DNA from: Oleidesulfovibrio sp047973035 | GTDB taxonomy: Bacteria; Desulfobacterota; Desulfovibrionia; Desulfovibrionales; Desulfovibrionaceae | Reading direction: 5' to 3' | Assembly (NCBI RefSeq): GCF_047973035.1 | Contig: NZ_JBKEBF010000006.1 | Span: 1-64,000, forward strand | Length of the DNA: 64,000 nucleotides | Shown here: positions 19,404 to 27,814 of the stretch, one piece after another | Numbering within the stretch: position 1 is the first letter of the stretch | How the letters are laid out: each line of letters starts with the position of its first letter | Notes under the pieces: generated by a model | The model's database searches: none | Told to the model about the DNA's origin: nothing | Seen by the model: only the letters and a program-made list of their open reading frames with translations | Position numbers and translations under genes: made by a program

Positions 19404-20420
19404 ATGACAACAAACACCACACACAGCAATGCAGCAAACGAACTCGACACACTCACTACAGTATATATGGATGCCGGAACCATCTTTAGTGGCAAGCCTT
19501 CAGGCCGAACCATACGCGGATACAGTGTACCATGCAGTTTCACACCGCATGTTGATCCCGACTATCTGTTTCACGACTCCATGCGGGAAATCGTGGTCTG
19601 GCTTTTGTCGGGAACAGAAGAGAAAGCCGACCCGCTCTACATTTTCGGGCCAACAGGAAGCGGGAAAACAAGCCTTGTGCGACAGCTTGCTGCTCGCCTG
19701 AATTATCCCGTCTTTGATGTCACCGGCCATGGCAGACTGGAGTTTCCCGACCTTGCGGGTCACCTGAGCGTCCAGAATGGCAACATGGTCTATCAACACG
19801 GCCCGTTGGCATTGGCCATGCGCTATGGCGGCATCTTTCTGCTCAACGAGGCGGACTTGCTCGACCCTGCCACGGCCACAGGCTTAAATGGTGTGTTCGA
19901 CGGCGGCCCGCTCTGCATCCCTGAAAACGGTGGGGAAATCATCCACCCGCATCCCATGTTCCGGTTTGTGGCTACCGCCAACACCAACGGCGCATCAGAC
20001 GAAAGTGGCCTGTATCAAGGAACCCTGCGGCAGAACATCGCCCTGATGGACAGGTTTTGGCTCTGCGAGGTTGGCTATCCTGCTCCGGAAACAGAAAACA
20101 TGCTTCTTGAACGGATAGCGTCGGATATTCCGCAGGAGATCCGCGAAACAATGGTGAGCTTTGCAGGTGAAGTGCGGCGGCTCTTCATGGGTGAAAGTGA
20201 AAAGCAGAAGTACGGCGAGACCATCGACGTGACCTTTTCCACACGAACGCTGATTCGCTGGGCCACGCTGACCAGACGATTCCAACCGTTGGCACGGCAG
20301 GGAATCCAGCCTGTGGGCTACGCTCTGGACAGAGCATTAGGCTTTCGAGCCTCGCGAGAAACACGGGCCATGCTGCACGAGCTGGCACAGCGCATGTTTC
20401 CCGCAGCGGGAGAGCTTTGA
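19404..20420 (+). CDS. MoxR/CobS-like AAA+ ATPase
   Basis: The start is placed at the ATG at 19,404 behind AGAGGA; the open frame extends upstream without a ribosome site. The 338-aa protein has Walker A FGPTGSGKTS near residue 82, Walker B GGIFLLNEADLLDP about 60 residues later, and a sensor segment FRFVATANTNG, a pattern typical of MoxR/CbbQ/CobS ATPases. Such ATPases normally act with a VWA-domain partner as a remodelling machine. A CobT-like VWA protein lies two genes downstream, so the partnership is likely. Cobalt chelation is improbable, because no corrin pathway gene is nearby. SXT/R391-type integrative elements carry a similar CobS-like gene beside recombination genes. Confidence 0.88.
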   Translation: MTTNTTHSNAANELDTLTTVYMDAGTIFSGKPSGRTIRGYSVPCSFTPHVDPDYLFHDSMREIVVWLLSGTEEKADPLYIFGPTGSGKTSLVRQLAARLNYPVFDVTGHGRLEFPDLAGHLSVQNGNMVYQHGPLALAMRYGGIFLLNEADLLDPATATGLNGVFDGGPLCIPENGGEIIHPHPMFRFVATANTNGASDESGLYQGTLRQNIALMDRFWLCEVGYPAPETENMLLERIASDIPQEIRETMVSFAGEVRRLFMGESEKQKYGETIDVTFSTRTLIRWATLTRRFQPLARQGIQPVGYALDRALGFRASRETRAMLHELAQRMFPAAGEL

Positions 20421-20652
20421 AGGGTGGCTTCCCCCTCTTAAGAATCTCCCCCCTCCTGAAAACCAGTTGAGTTTTGTTATCCATCTACAAAACCCCTTCG
20501 TAGCGCCACACCAGAATATCAGAGAAAACACGCTATCGCCAATTGGGGTTTCCAAAGGGAGTCACTCCCTTTGGTCGCCGAAGGCATTCCCTTCCCCCCG
20601 CCGAAGGCCAAAAAACTCAAAAAAAGAATCCCAACAAAAAAGGAGCTCAATC

Positions 20653-21720
20653 ATGCACCCAAACATGACCATTCTCGACAACCTTGTGGCCATAAACCTG
20701 TCCGTCACCATCTGGTCAGCCCGTAAAAAACTGACGGCCGAAGACTTCAGCGGCGGCGTATCCTCGGACAATTTGCCACCTGAAGAGCTGGCCTCGCTTG
20801 GCAGTAAGCGCATTTGCAACCCTGCTGATTTGCGCGTTTTCGGCGCGTTAAAAAGCCGCGCTACAACACTGCTTGACCGTAACGGTGTGCGCTTTCTGGG
20901 CGGATGGGCTTTGCCGGAAAGCTGCATCACTTCGATTCAGGCAGAACTTGAAACCATTGCGGTGGAGTTCGTGCGCGAGAAAGAAGCATTCTTAAACCGC
21001 TATGATGATGCTGTGCGGGACTGGATTCAAAACAACCCCGGTTGGGAATCTATTATCAGCAATTCTGTTGTGAGCGCGGACTATGTGCGGTCACGGTTCG
21101 GGTTCGGCTGGCAGATGTTTAAAGTGCAGCCTGCTGCGGTACGCGATGCTTCGCCGGAATCCGTGGTTAATGCAGGGCTGGATGATGCGGTTACTTCTCT
21201 GGGCGAAACGCTGTTCGGTGAGGTGGCAAAGGCCGCAACGGACGCGTGGCAAAAAAGCTTTGTGGGTAAGCAGGAAGTGACGCGCAAAGCGTTGTCACCG
21301 CTGAAGACCATCCACAACAAGCTGGCGGGGCTAAGTTTTGTGGAGCCTCGCGTTGCGCCGGTGGCTGATCTGCTGGCAACAGCATTTTCTGCGGTAGGCA
21401 AACGTGGCCACATCCTGGGCCCGACGCTTGTGATGCTGCAAGGCGTTGTCAGCCTGTTACGTGATCCTGAGGCGTTGCTGGCACATGCGCAATCCATGCT
21501 GCAAGGGAGCAGCGCTCACGATGTATTGAGCATTCTGGGCGGTGTGTCGATGTCGTATGAAAGTGGTGCATTCCCGGCAATGGAGGGTGAAGAGGATGAA
21601 ACGGCTGATGTCCCTAACGATGCAGGTATCGCAGACGATGCAGATATCGCGGACGGGGAAGAGCTTCCGCAGGCTCTGCTGCCCGTGGGGGCTCATCTGG
21701 ATAGTTTGGGATTGTGGTGA
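20653..21720 (+). CDS. DUF3150 family protein
   Basis: A 355-aa protein starting at the ATG behind AAAGGAGCTC. The N-terminus (TILDNLVAINLSVTIWSARKKL, then LPPEELASLGSKRICNP and VRFLGGWALPE) matches the DUF3150 pattern I know from mobile elements of Desulfovibrio and other Proteobacteria. No catalytic motif is visible. The C-terminus is acidic and repetitive (DDADIADGEE). Its stop codon overlaps the start of the VWA gene by one base (TGATG). Function unknown; constant association with MoxR and VWA genes suggests a third component of one complex. Confidence 0.85.
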   Translation: MHPNMTILDNLVAINLSVTIWSARKKLTAEDFSGGVSSDNLPPEELASLGSKRICNPADLRVFGALKSRATTLLDRNGVRFLGGWALPESCITSIQAELETIAVEFVREKEAFLNRYDDAVRDWIQNNPGWESIISNSVVSADYVRSRFGFGWQMFKVQPAAVRDASPESVVNAGLDDAVTSLGETLFGEVAKAATDAWQKSFVGKQEVTRKALSPLKTIHNKLAGLSFVEPRVAPVADLLATAFSAVGKRGHILGPTLVMLQGVVSLLRDPEALLAHAQSMLQGSSAHDVLSILGGVSMSYESGAFPAMEGEEDETADVPNDAGIADDADIADGEELPQALLPVGAHLDSLGLW

Positions 21721-23318
21721 TGATCATGACAGCTATACCTCACCGGAACATCCTGCATTCGTTGCCGTTGTTGGCTTCTGCTCTGGGCAGGCGATACGGC
21801 GTGACCATTCGTATTGGCGGAACCGAGGCGTATACTGACGGGGACGTGATCCAGCTTCCGGCTCTGCCATCGGACCATGATGAAACATTCATGGGCCTTG
21901 TGCGTGCTTTGGTGGATCACGAATCGGCGCACATCCGGCATACCGATTTTGCAGTGCCTCGGTCGGCGGGAAGTCCGCTGGAGCGGCATGTGTGGAACAT
22001 CTTTGAAGACTGGCGTGTTGAAAACGCTATGGCTGCCATGTATCCGGGATGCCGTGGTAACTTTGCATGGTTGATACGGCATTACTTTTTGAAAAACGCA
22101 CAGGAGGAGTATAACGACAAGACAAGGCTGGTGCTGGACTGGCTCCTGCTTACTGTACGCAGCTGGGATGTGCCGGAGCTTGTTCCACAGTGTCAGAGTT
22201 TGGAAGTGCAGGTAGATGCAGGGTGGCCGTGGCTGCGTCTGCATCTTGAGGCTATTTTGCAAGCCATGCGCGGAAACTGTCCTGACTCGGCTGCATGCTT
22301 GCAGTATGCGCGGCAGATTTGTGCTGTGCTTCATGTTGCAAGTTGTGGAGGGAAGAGTGCAAGAAAGAATACGAACAAGTCGTCCATACTATCTACGCAG
22401 GGTGATGCAAAGATAGCTGAACCACCAAGCTCAACAGATGAGGCGCACGCACAGGCTCTGAAGCAGCTTCTCAGCGTGACGGAACAAAGCCTGCCCGCTG
22501 ATCTGGGGAGCATGGTGCACACTACGCTTGCTGCTTCTGCCAAAAACACGCCGGAAACGGGTGCAACCGTAGTGGCTCAGGAGGCCCGAAAGCCTACTGG
22601 AACGCTTTCGATGGAATCATTGCGCAGCATTGAGGAAGCAACATCAGGAATGCAAGCCCGATTTCACGGCCTTTTGCAGGCAACACGCCTTGAACGCAAT
22701 CAAAGCGCACGACGGGGCAAGCTGAATACGCGGGGCCTCTACCGTGCAGCAATTCATGATCCTCGCCTGTTTGTACAACATCAGAAGCGAGCTGCCATCA
22801 ACACCGCTGTGCATATCCTGCTGGACTGCTCCGGCTCCATGAAAAAGAGGATGCCTCTTGCCTGTCAGGCAACGTATGCCGTGGCAAACGCGCTGGAACA
22901 TAACGGCATCAATGTGGCTGTAACAGCCTTTCCGGCGGTCTATAATCCCCAATTCGGGTGGGCATCGGTAAGCCCTTTGGTACGCCACGGGCAGAGCGTA
23001 CATCCGAAATTCAGCCTTGCAAGTGGCGGCTCAACCCCGCTTGGGCCTGCTCTCTGGTGGGTGCTGCAACAGATGCTACCCTTGAACGAAACACGTAAGC
23101 TGATCTTGATCATAACCGATGGCGCGCCAGATTGCGATATTGCGGCCTCGGACGCTGTCAGCGCGGCATTGCGCCTCGGCTATGAGTGCTATGGTCTCGG
23201 CATTATGTCCTGCGCCATTGAAGACCTGCTCCCCCGCACAAGCAAAACAATCTGGAACTTGCCCCAACTGGCTCCCGCCATGTTTAGCATGCTGAAATCA
23301 GCCCTTGTCACTGTGTGA
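21720..23318 (+). CDS. CobT-like VWA-domain protein
   Basis: A 532-aa protein translated from the ATG overlapping the DUF3150 stop. Near residue 66 it has a HESAHIRHTDF segment, the zinc-site-like pattern at the N-terminus of CobT-like proteins. The C-terminal von Willebrand A domain has an intact metal-binding MIDAS: DCSGS near residue 369, a GGSTPLGPAL threonine loop and ITDGAPDC. VWA proteins of this class are partners of MoxR/CobS ATPases. The pair here sits with an ERF recombinase on an integrated element, so a role in DNA or phage-related remodelling is more plausible than cobaltochelation (inference). Confidence 0.88.
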   Translation: MIMTAIPHRNILHSLPLLASALGRRYGVTIRIGGTEAYTDGDVIQLPALPSDHDETFMGLVRALVDHESAHIRHTDFAVPRSAGSPLERHVWNIFEDWRVENAMAAMYPGCRGNFAWLIRHYFLKNAQEEYNDKTRLVLDWLLLTVRSWDVPELVPQCQSLEVQVDAGWPWLRLHLEAILQAMRGNCPDSAACLQYARQICAVLHVASCGGKSARKNTNKSSILSTQGDAKIAEPPSSTDEAHAQALKQLLSVTEQSLPADLGSMVHTTLAASAKNTPETGATVVAQEARKPTGTLSMESLRSIEEATSGMQARFHGLLQATRLERNQSARRGKLNTRGLYRAAIHDPRLFVQHQKRAAINTAVHILLDCSGSMKKRMPLACQATYAVANALEHNGINVAVTAFPAVYNPQFGWASVSPLVRHGQSVHPKFSLASGGSTPLGPALWWVLQQMLPLNETRKLILIITDGAPDCDIAASDAVSAALRLGYECYGLGIMSCAIEDLLPRTSKTIWNLPQLAPAMFSMLKSALVTV

Positions 23319-23347
23319 CCTGCCCCAACCACATCAGGAGGAAAACC

Positions 23348-23452
23348 ATGTGCCCGTTACCGTGCTGCACTCTCTGCATCCTGTGCCGTCATTGCACAAA
23401 CTTGATTCAGTTGCCCAATAAATGCCGTTACAAAAAAGGAGGCTCTTTATGA
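23348..23452 (+). CDS. Cys-rich 34-residue mini-protein
   Basis: A short frame preceded by an ideal AGGAGG six bases upstream of its ATG. The 34-residue product has seven cysteines, arranged C-x3-CC-x2-C-x2-C-x2-C and one near the end, suggesting a small metal-binding knuckle. Its TGA overlaps the ATG of the next mini-ORF. It follows the VWA gene by 29 bases. The ribosome site, the coupling and the cysteine density support a real gene; there is no family match I know. Confidence 0.5.
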   Translation: MCPLPCCTLCILCRHCTNLIQLPNKCRYKKGGSL

Positions 23453-23520
23453 ACTGGGGGTCACTGATCGCTGTGGCGATAGTCGTACTGCAAGCTGTGA
23501 AAGAAACGATGGATGATTAA
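23449..23520 (+). CDS. 23-residue membrane mini-protein
   Basis: The frame starts inside the preceding mini-ORF (ATGA overlap) behind AAAAAAGGAGG. The product is one short hydrophobic helix (LIAVAIVVLQAV) with an acidic tail, like a single-span membrane peptide. It is too short for homology; support comes from the ribosome site and the coupling. Confidence 0.4.
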   Translation: MNWGSLIAVAIVVLQAVKETMDD

Positions 23521-23543
23521 AAAATACAAGGAGAGAGAACACT

Positions 23544-23876
23544 ATGACAAACTATAGCGACCAGCAAAATATGTCTGTACCACTCGAATCGCATGAAACT
23601 GGAAAGCCGATGACTGCCCCAGTCGCTGCACCTGCTCCAAACAGAAGTACCGTGTACGCCTTTCTTGGTGGCTGCCTTGCGGGTGCTGCCGCTGTGGTCA
23701 CGGCAGCCATTATGTTGGATGACGAGCCTGCAGCTTGCCATACAGATGCTGAAGAGTCCGACGCAAACCAGTCCGACGCAGACGAATCCGGCCCAGACGA
23801 GTCTGGCGCAAACGAGCTTGAAGCGGATGCGTCAGTAAACCTAAGCAGCGATCCTGCATTGGCTACTTCTGAGTAG
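23544..23876 (+). CDS. Small single-span membrane protein with acidic tail
   Basis: A 110-aa protein with a GGAGAG ribosome site. Residues 1-35 are polar, 36-58 form a hydrophobic helix (GGCLAGAAAVVTAAIML), and the rest is an acidic repeat-like tail of DESDANQSDADESG type. This looks like a membrane-anchored protein with a negatively charged disordered domain. It closes the ERF/MoxR/VWA gene set and is followed by a terminator. Function unknown. Confidence 0.6.
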   Translation: MTNYSDQQNMSVPLESHETGKPMTAPVAAPAPNRSTVYAFLGGCLAGAAAVVTAAIMLDDEPAACHTDAEESDANQSDADESGPDESGANELEADASVNLSSDPALATSE

Positions 23877-24330
23877 TGTTATGTGAGCGACCAGAAGCTT
23901 GCCAATACAATGCGGCAAGACAGATGCCCGAAGTGAGTTCATTCTCGCCTCGGGCATCTGTCGTTTTGGGCATTATGTTGGAGAAAAGTGTCCCATAGTA
24001 TGTGTACTAACTTTCGATAGCAAAAATGGATTATTCTTTGTGTAAACTGCATATTACGACGTTAAAAAGACGTGAAACATTATTAATCTAAAGTAGGTTT
24101 ATATGTAATATCTAAATATAATAACTATATTCAACCCATAATACAATTGTAAATGTAATTATTAAGGAAAGATAGAATAAGAACAATAGAAATTCTTGCT
24201 TGCTATTGTGAATAGTCAATCATGCACAGAGATTGCAATGACAAATTGAGTATGTGTTTATTTTTTAATCATGAACATGAAAGTATGTTCAAATTCATCT
24301 TTTATTAAAAACAAAAAAGGAGATAGACTA
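23877..24330. other. AT-rich intergenic region with hairpins
   Basis: A 454-bp gap. The first part holds the terminator at 23,919-23,968. From about 23,990 the base composition turns strongly AT-rich, unlike the flanks. An inverted repeat ACAATAG...CTATTGT (24,183-24,189 and 24,203-24,209) lies about 120 bases before the Gp2-like gene. It could be a promoter region or a replication-origin-like site; no gene is supported. Confidence 0.4.
23919..23968 (+). terminator. Terminator after the VWA module
   Basis: A perfect 13-bp stem (23,919-23,931 with 23,950-23,962, GACAGATGCCCGA and its complement) is followed by a short TTTT. It lies 43 bases after the last gene of the plus-strand module. Confidence 0.7.
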
Positions 24331-25014
24331 ATGAGAAGAGAATATTCTAACTCAAGATACCACAGAATGTACGAAATGAATACAGGCTGTGATCAGCAAT
24401 ATGCATTTTGCACTCAAATTGCTGATCGCATTATCGATAGAATCGAACATATGACACGACGTCACAACAAAGTGCTTTTTATACGCTTTGACTTGCGTTT
24501 TCCAAGAGACTTCCCTCTTGATGAATCGAACAACAAGATTTCTCGATTCTGGAAGATAGTAGGGGAAGAACTGGGACTTGAGGGTATCCACTTCCATTAT
24601 GTTTGGGCGCGTGAACAAAAGGCAGCAGAGCATCAACACTACCATTGTGTAATCATGCTTGATGGTAACAAGGTGCAACGCTACCGGAACGTGCTGTCAC
24701 ATTTCAAGGCTATCTGGCATGGACTGTTTGACTTCAAAGCGTCCAGCTTGGTTTGGTCTTGTGACCGTGACCGCGAAAAAAACTTTGTTGAAAATGGCAT
24801 CATGATTCGGAGACCATCACGTGATGCTACAGGGGAGCAAAGAGAAGAACAGGAAGAGCAATTCCGTCGTGATATGGAAAGGTGCATCTACTGGGGGAGT
24901 TATCTGGCTAAGCAAAATCAGAAGGAATATGCACCCCGAAGAGCCCGTTATTATGGGGCTTCTCAGTTGCCGTTGTCAGTAACGCGTTCGCTGGTGTTAT
25001 CTTATCTCACTTAG
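24331..25014 (+). CDS. Inovirus Gp2/YagK-YfjJ-like replication-type protein
   Basis: The start is set by AAAAGGAG in front of ATG 24,331. The 227-aa protein resembles the YagK/YfjJ C-terminal (inovirus Gp2) family. Near residue 101 it has HQHYHCVIM, a His-hydrophobic-His arrangement like motif 2 of HUH rolling-circle nucleases. Near 187 it has YWGSYLAK, where a motif-3 tyrosine would sit. Members occur in prophages and satellite elements and are thought to act in replication initiation, though activity is unproven. The gene follows an AT-rich leader and ends in a long hairpin. Confidence 0.7.
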   Translation: MRREYSNSRYHRMYEMNTGCDQQYAFCTQIADRIIDRIEHMTRRHNKVLFIRFDLRFPRDFPLDESNNKISRFWKIVGEELGLEGIHFHYVWAREQKAAEHQHYHCVIMLDGNKVQRYRNVLSHFKAIWHGLFDFKASSLVWSCDRDREKNFVENGIMIRRPSRDATGEQREEQEEQFRRDMERCIYWGSYLAKQNQKEYAPRRARYYGASQLPLSVTRSLVLSYLT

Positions 25015-25019
25015 ATGTG

Positions 25020-25069
25020 ACAATGGGCGTTGCGTGATCGTGCTTTGATCATGCAGCGCTCATTGTTTT
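25020..25069 (+). terminator. Terminator, 20-bp stem
   Basis: Bases 25,020-25,039 pair along their full length with 25,047-25,066 (17 Watson-Crick pairs and 3 G-U wobbles) around a 7-base loop, running into TTTTG. It lies directly after the Gp2-like gene. Confidence 0.75.
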
Positions 25070-25263
25070 GTAAAAAGGATTGGCTGAGCTGTGTTACCAT
25101 CGGGAACGTCATGCAGGCTTGATGTTTTTGAGCTGAAAATGGCTGAATTTGTAAGTCCAGTAGAGTCTATCACAGACCAAAAAATGCACATAAGAGGAGG
25201 AATTCTATTACTGATTATTAACAGTATTCTGCATGTACGTGGAGCACAAACGAGTGTTTCAGA

Positions 25264-26058
25264 TTATTCCGCAAATGATAGATATACATCTAAACGTTCT
25301 TCAAGAGATTCTGCTATGAGCGCAATCATGGCATTCGCATCTCCATCTCGATAGTAGCTATCAAAAGCCTCATAGTAGCGTTGACGATCAGTAAACTTGA
25401 TATTGACTGGTGGAAATCCACACTGAATTAAATCAAGATTAAGAAGTAATCTCCCTGTGCGTCCATTTCCATCGACAAATGGATGAATACCTTCGAAGAT
25501 AAGATGAAATAACGCAATACGCACAACAGGATGCATGTTGCGTGATGGTGCATCATTTTCAGCAAGAAGTTCACGCAATTTTTCTTCTATGTGATACGGC
25601 GGCTCTGGCTGAGCAAAAGCACCCATAATGCGTACAGGAATTTTTCTATACACCCCTTTATCTGCTGGCCTGTTGATCAACACAAGGGCATGAATGTCTT
25701 TGATGGTAGATTGCGTGATTGCAACATTATTTTTGGCGATATCAAGAACATACACAAAAGCATCGCGATGTCCTACAGCCTCTAGGTGATCTTTCAGCGG
25801 CTTTTTATCTATGGTTATGCCTTGCAGCACCAGAGCTGTTTCTCGCAGTGTCAGCGTGCACCCTTCTATGGCGTTAGAGTTGTAGGTGAAATCTACAAGA
25901 AAATCCTCCTGCAAGCGCTCTAGCTCTCCCTGAGTGAGAGGCCTTCTTTTGTCGAGTTCCTGCTTTTTGCGTGTAACCCGTTCCAGCAGGGCAGCGTTGT
26001 GCTCAGAGATATATATGTCGCGCATGCTTTGATTCTCACTGTTTTCGCCAGAGTTCAC
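25264..26058 (-). CDS. Fic-family AMP transferase, class II
   Basis: A 264-aa Fic-domain protein with the full catalytic motif HPFVDGNGRTGR near residue 189, so it should be active in AMP (or other NMP) transfer to target hydroxyls. An N-terminal SNAIEG at residues 61-66 fits the (S/T)xxxE(G/N) self-inhibition motif, which makes it class II. The longest frame opens with GTG at 26,058; ATG at 26,025 (MRDIYISEH) is an alternative, and neither has a strong ribosome site. It is a solitary gene transcribed against its neighbours, as is usual for cargo. Targets unknown. Confidence 0.9.
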   Translation of the reverse strand: MNSGENSENQSMRDIYISEHNAALLERVTRKKQELDKRRPLTQGELERLQEDFLVDFTYNSNAIEGCTLTLRETALVLQGITIDKKPLKDHLEAVGHRDAFVYVLDIAKNNVAITQSTIKDIHALVLINRPADKGVYRKIPVRIMGAFAQPEPPYHIEEKLRELLAENDAPSRNMHPVVRIALFHLIFEGIHPFVDGNGRTGRLLLNLDLIQCGFPPVNIKFTDRQRYYEAFDSYYRDGDANAMIALIAESLEERLDVYLSFAE

Positions 26059-26348
26059 AGTCCTTCACAGCTTCTCACAGGCCAACCACCTTGACCATGC
26101 TTAAGATACGCCCTTTGCCTGAAAGTATCAAACTGTTGGAATCAGCACCACAGCAACATCCTTGCTAAGCAGACTCTCGATTTAATTCCAAATTACACAC
26201 TATTATATGAGACATCCCATAGCAGCCTGAAACACCCCGTTGTGACAGGAAGGAATGCTTTTGGGTAATTGTGACTACTGCATATGCGACAAAAATACAA
26301 AGCAGTGTTGCAAGATCAATATTACAATAAAAAAATGAGGAACCATTT

Positions 26349-26810
26349 ATGCCTATTAAAAGAATTGAAACAAAACTGGTATCGCAGTCACAGAATGAGT
26401 GGATTTGCAGTGCCACTATGGAAACAGAAGCTGGATATCGCGTTACAAAGCTCGGACAAGGGGATAGCCTACAACAGGCCGAAGATCGTGCGGTTCGCCA
26501 TGCGACAGATGCCATTGCTTCTCTCGAAAATGCCAGTGGTTACAGCGAGGCTTCACTGCAAAGTCAGCATCGGACAAGCAGGTCATCCAGCGGGGCATCG
26601 TATCAAAAGTATCAGGCCCAAACGGAAGATAAGTCACGTTTCAATGGTGGCGGTTCAAAACAAGCTTCTGAGAAGCAGCTTGATCTGATTGAACAGCTTG
26701 CCCAAAAGAAGCGATGTGATGCGGAATATGCTTGCCGGGGAGAATTCGGTATCGGATTGAACCAGCTCACTGGCGCACAGGCGAATCAACTTATTAAGTC
26801 GTTGAAGTAG
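26349..26810 (+). CDS. Uncharacterised mobile-element protein
   Basis: A 153-aa protein with a GAGGAA site before its ATG. Residues 1-65 form a predicted beta-rich unit (TKLVSQSQNEWICSA, then an alanine-rich helix QAEDRAVRHATDAIASL). A serine-rich linker leads to a C-terminal ~50-residue helical unit (SEKQLDLIEQLAQKK...LTGAQANQLIKSL), a tail often seen on single-strand-DNA or recombination accessory proteins of elements. Name and function unknown. Confidence 0.65.
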   Translation: MPIKRIETKLVSQSQNEWICSATMETEAGYRVTKLGQGDSLQQAEDRAVRHATDAIASLENASGYSEASLQSQHRTSRSSSGASYQKYQAQTEDKSRFNGGGSKQASEKQLDLIEQLAQKKRCDAEYACRGEFGIGLNQLTGAQANQLIKSLK

Positions 26811-26905
26811 TGGGCAGAATGGCACGGACTGCTTTCGTTCTGAAATCATCAGAATCAGGGCAGCCTAAGTCATCCCACAGTAGCCCATTATGTAAGGAGG
26901 GACTC

Positions 26906-27277
26906 ATGAGCAGTATGTTTGATTTACAGCGGATGTATAACTTCGCCCGAAGAAATTGCACAGGATCTCAAGAGCGCAATCCGGCACAGTATCAGGATCA
27001 AAAACGGTACCTGCAACAACCATCAACGCGGTACAACTACCAGCATGAAGAGTATGAAATTGCTTCACCAGAATTCTACAGGGCCATTGAAGCAGAGTTG
27101 CCACCAGTTTTTACCCGGCAAACAGCCTCTCACGTCATGGGTGGTCTCATCTCGGCCAAAACCTTTTCCAACTTAGACGCACTGGGCCAAGGCCCACCAG
27201 TCAAGGCCAAGATAGGCCCCAAAGTGGCCTATGAGCGCGAAAGTTTTATGCGTTGGCTGCGGCAGCGTTTTCGGTAG
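26906..27277 (+). CDS. Small HTH/excisionase-like protein
   Basis: The start at 26,906 follows AAGGAGG. The 123-aa product has a polar N-terminus and, from residue 65, a segment FTRQTASHVMGGLISAK, then GPKVAYERESFMRWL, which resembles the winged-helix AlpA/Xis layout (helix-turn-helix followed by a YxxxxFxxWL closing helix). It may be a DNA-binding regulator or excision factor. It ends 10 bases before the oppositely oriented XRE gene. Confidence 0.6.
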   Translation: MSSMFDLQRMYNFARRNCTGSQERNPAQYQDQKRYLQQPSTRYNYQHEEYEIASPEFYRAIEAELPPVFTRQTASHVMGGLISAKTFSNLDALGQGPPVKAKIGPKVAYERESFMRWLRQRFR

Positions 27278-27287
27278 GGTAGAAATC

Positions 27288-27626
27288 TTATCGGGAGTGC
27301 GGCAACGGATGTTGCAGGAGGGTTTCCAATAGTGCGAGAGCAAGAAGCACCTGTTCAGGTGACATTTTGGAACACAAGGTTTGAATCTGCTGCGCAGTCT
27401 GCGGCTTCTTGGGCTCTGCAGTGTCAAGTATGTCTCCTGCCGCAATTCCTAGCGCGCTGACGATCTTAAGCAGAATCTCAACGGATAAGTTACCCTGCCC
27501 CCGTTCAATCTCTCCAAGATATTTATAGCTGATGCCTGCCCTCTCTGCCAACGCTTGCTGCGTCAAATTGGCATGTCTACGACGTATTCGAATCTTTCTT
27601 CCAATGCTTTCAAGCGAATTTGCCAT
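27288..27626 (-). CDS. XRE-family repressor
   Basis: A 112-aa Cro/C1-type regulator: residues 8-62 form the classical helix-turn-helix (LTQQALAERAGISYKYLGEIERG, then LSVEILLKIVSALG). The ATG follows TAGGAG. The C-terminus (PKKPQTAQQIQTL...LLALALLETLL) probably dimerises. An inverted repeat of ATAGCACT lies 78 bases upstream with two more half-sites around it, so it probably regulates itself and the divergent membrane-protein gene. Confidence 0.87.
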   Translation of the reverse strand: MANSLESIGRKIRIRRRHANLTQQALAERAGISYKYLGEIERGQGNLSVEILLKIVSALGIAAGDILDTAEPKKPQTAQQIQTLCSKMSPEQVLLALALLETLLQHPLPHSR

Positions 27627-27678
27627 GTTGCACTCCTACAGACGTATTGTACGGAGTTATGAGCTTCAAAAAACCCAC

Positions 27679-27743
27679 TATAGCAGGCTTTCACTCTTGC
27701 ATTATAGCACTTGTCAGTGCTATTTGTTCGCTTGGTATAGCAC
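27679..27743. promoter_or_regulatory. Operator cluster (TATAGCAC sites)
   Basis: The palindrome ATAGCACT-tgtc-AGTGCTAT at 27,704-27,723 is flanked by half-sites TATAGCA at 27,679-27,685 and TATAGCAC at 27,736-27,743. The cluster lies between the divergent XRE repressor and small membrane protein genes, where an XRE dimer would be expected to bind. The repeats are seen directly; binding by this repressor is inferred. Confidence 0.65.
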
Positions 27744-27814
27744 CTGGGAGTTCTAGTAGCGCGTGCGTCGGCTGATTTAGAAAAAGTCACGTACAGCTGT
27801 GGAGGAGATAATTT

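Noticed and set aside
19404..23318. True cobaltochelatase (CobS/CobT) for cobalamin synthesis
   Set aside because: No CobN or other corrin pathway gene is near, and the genes sit between recombination and small element genes on a mobile island.
25000..25030. A further copy of the TTCTCATTT motif near the end of the Gp2-like gene
   Set aside because: Only about two thirds of positions agree, and the match lies in coding sequence and a terminator stem.
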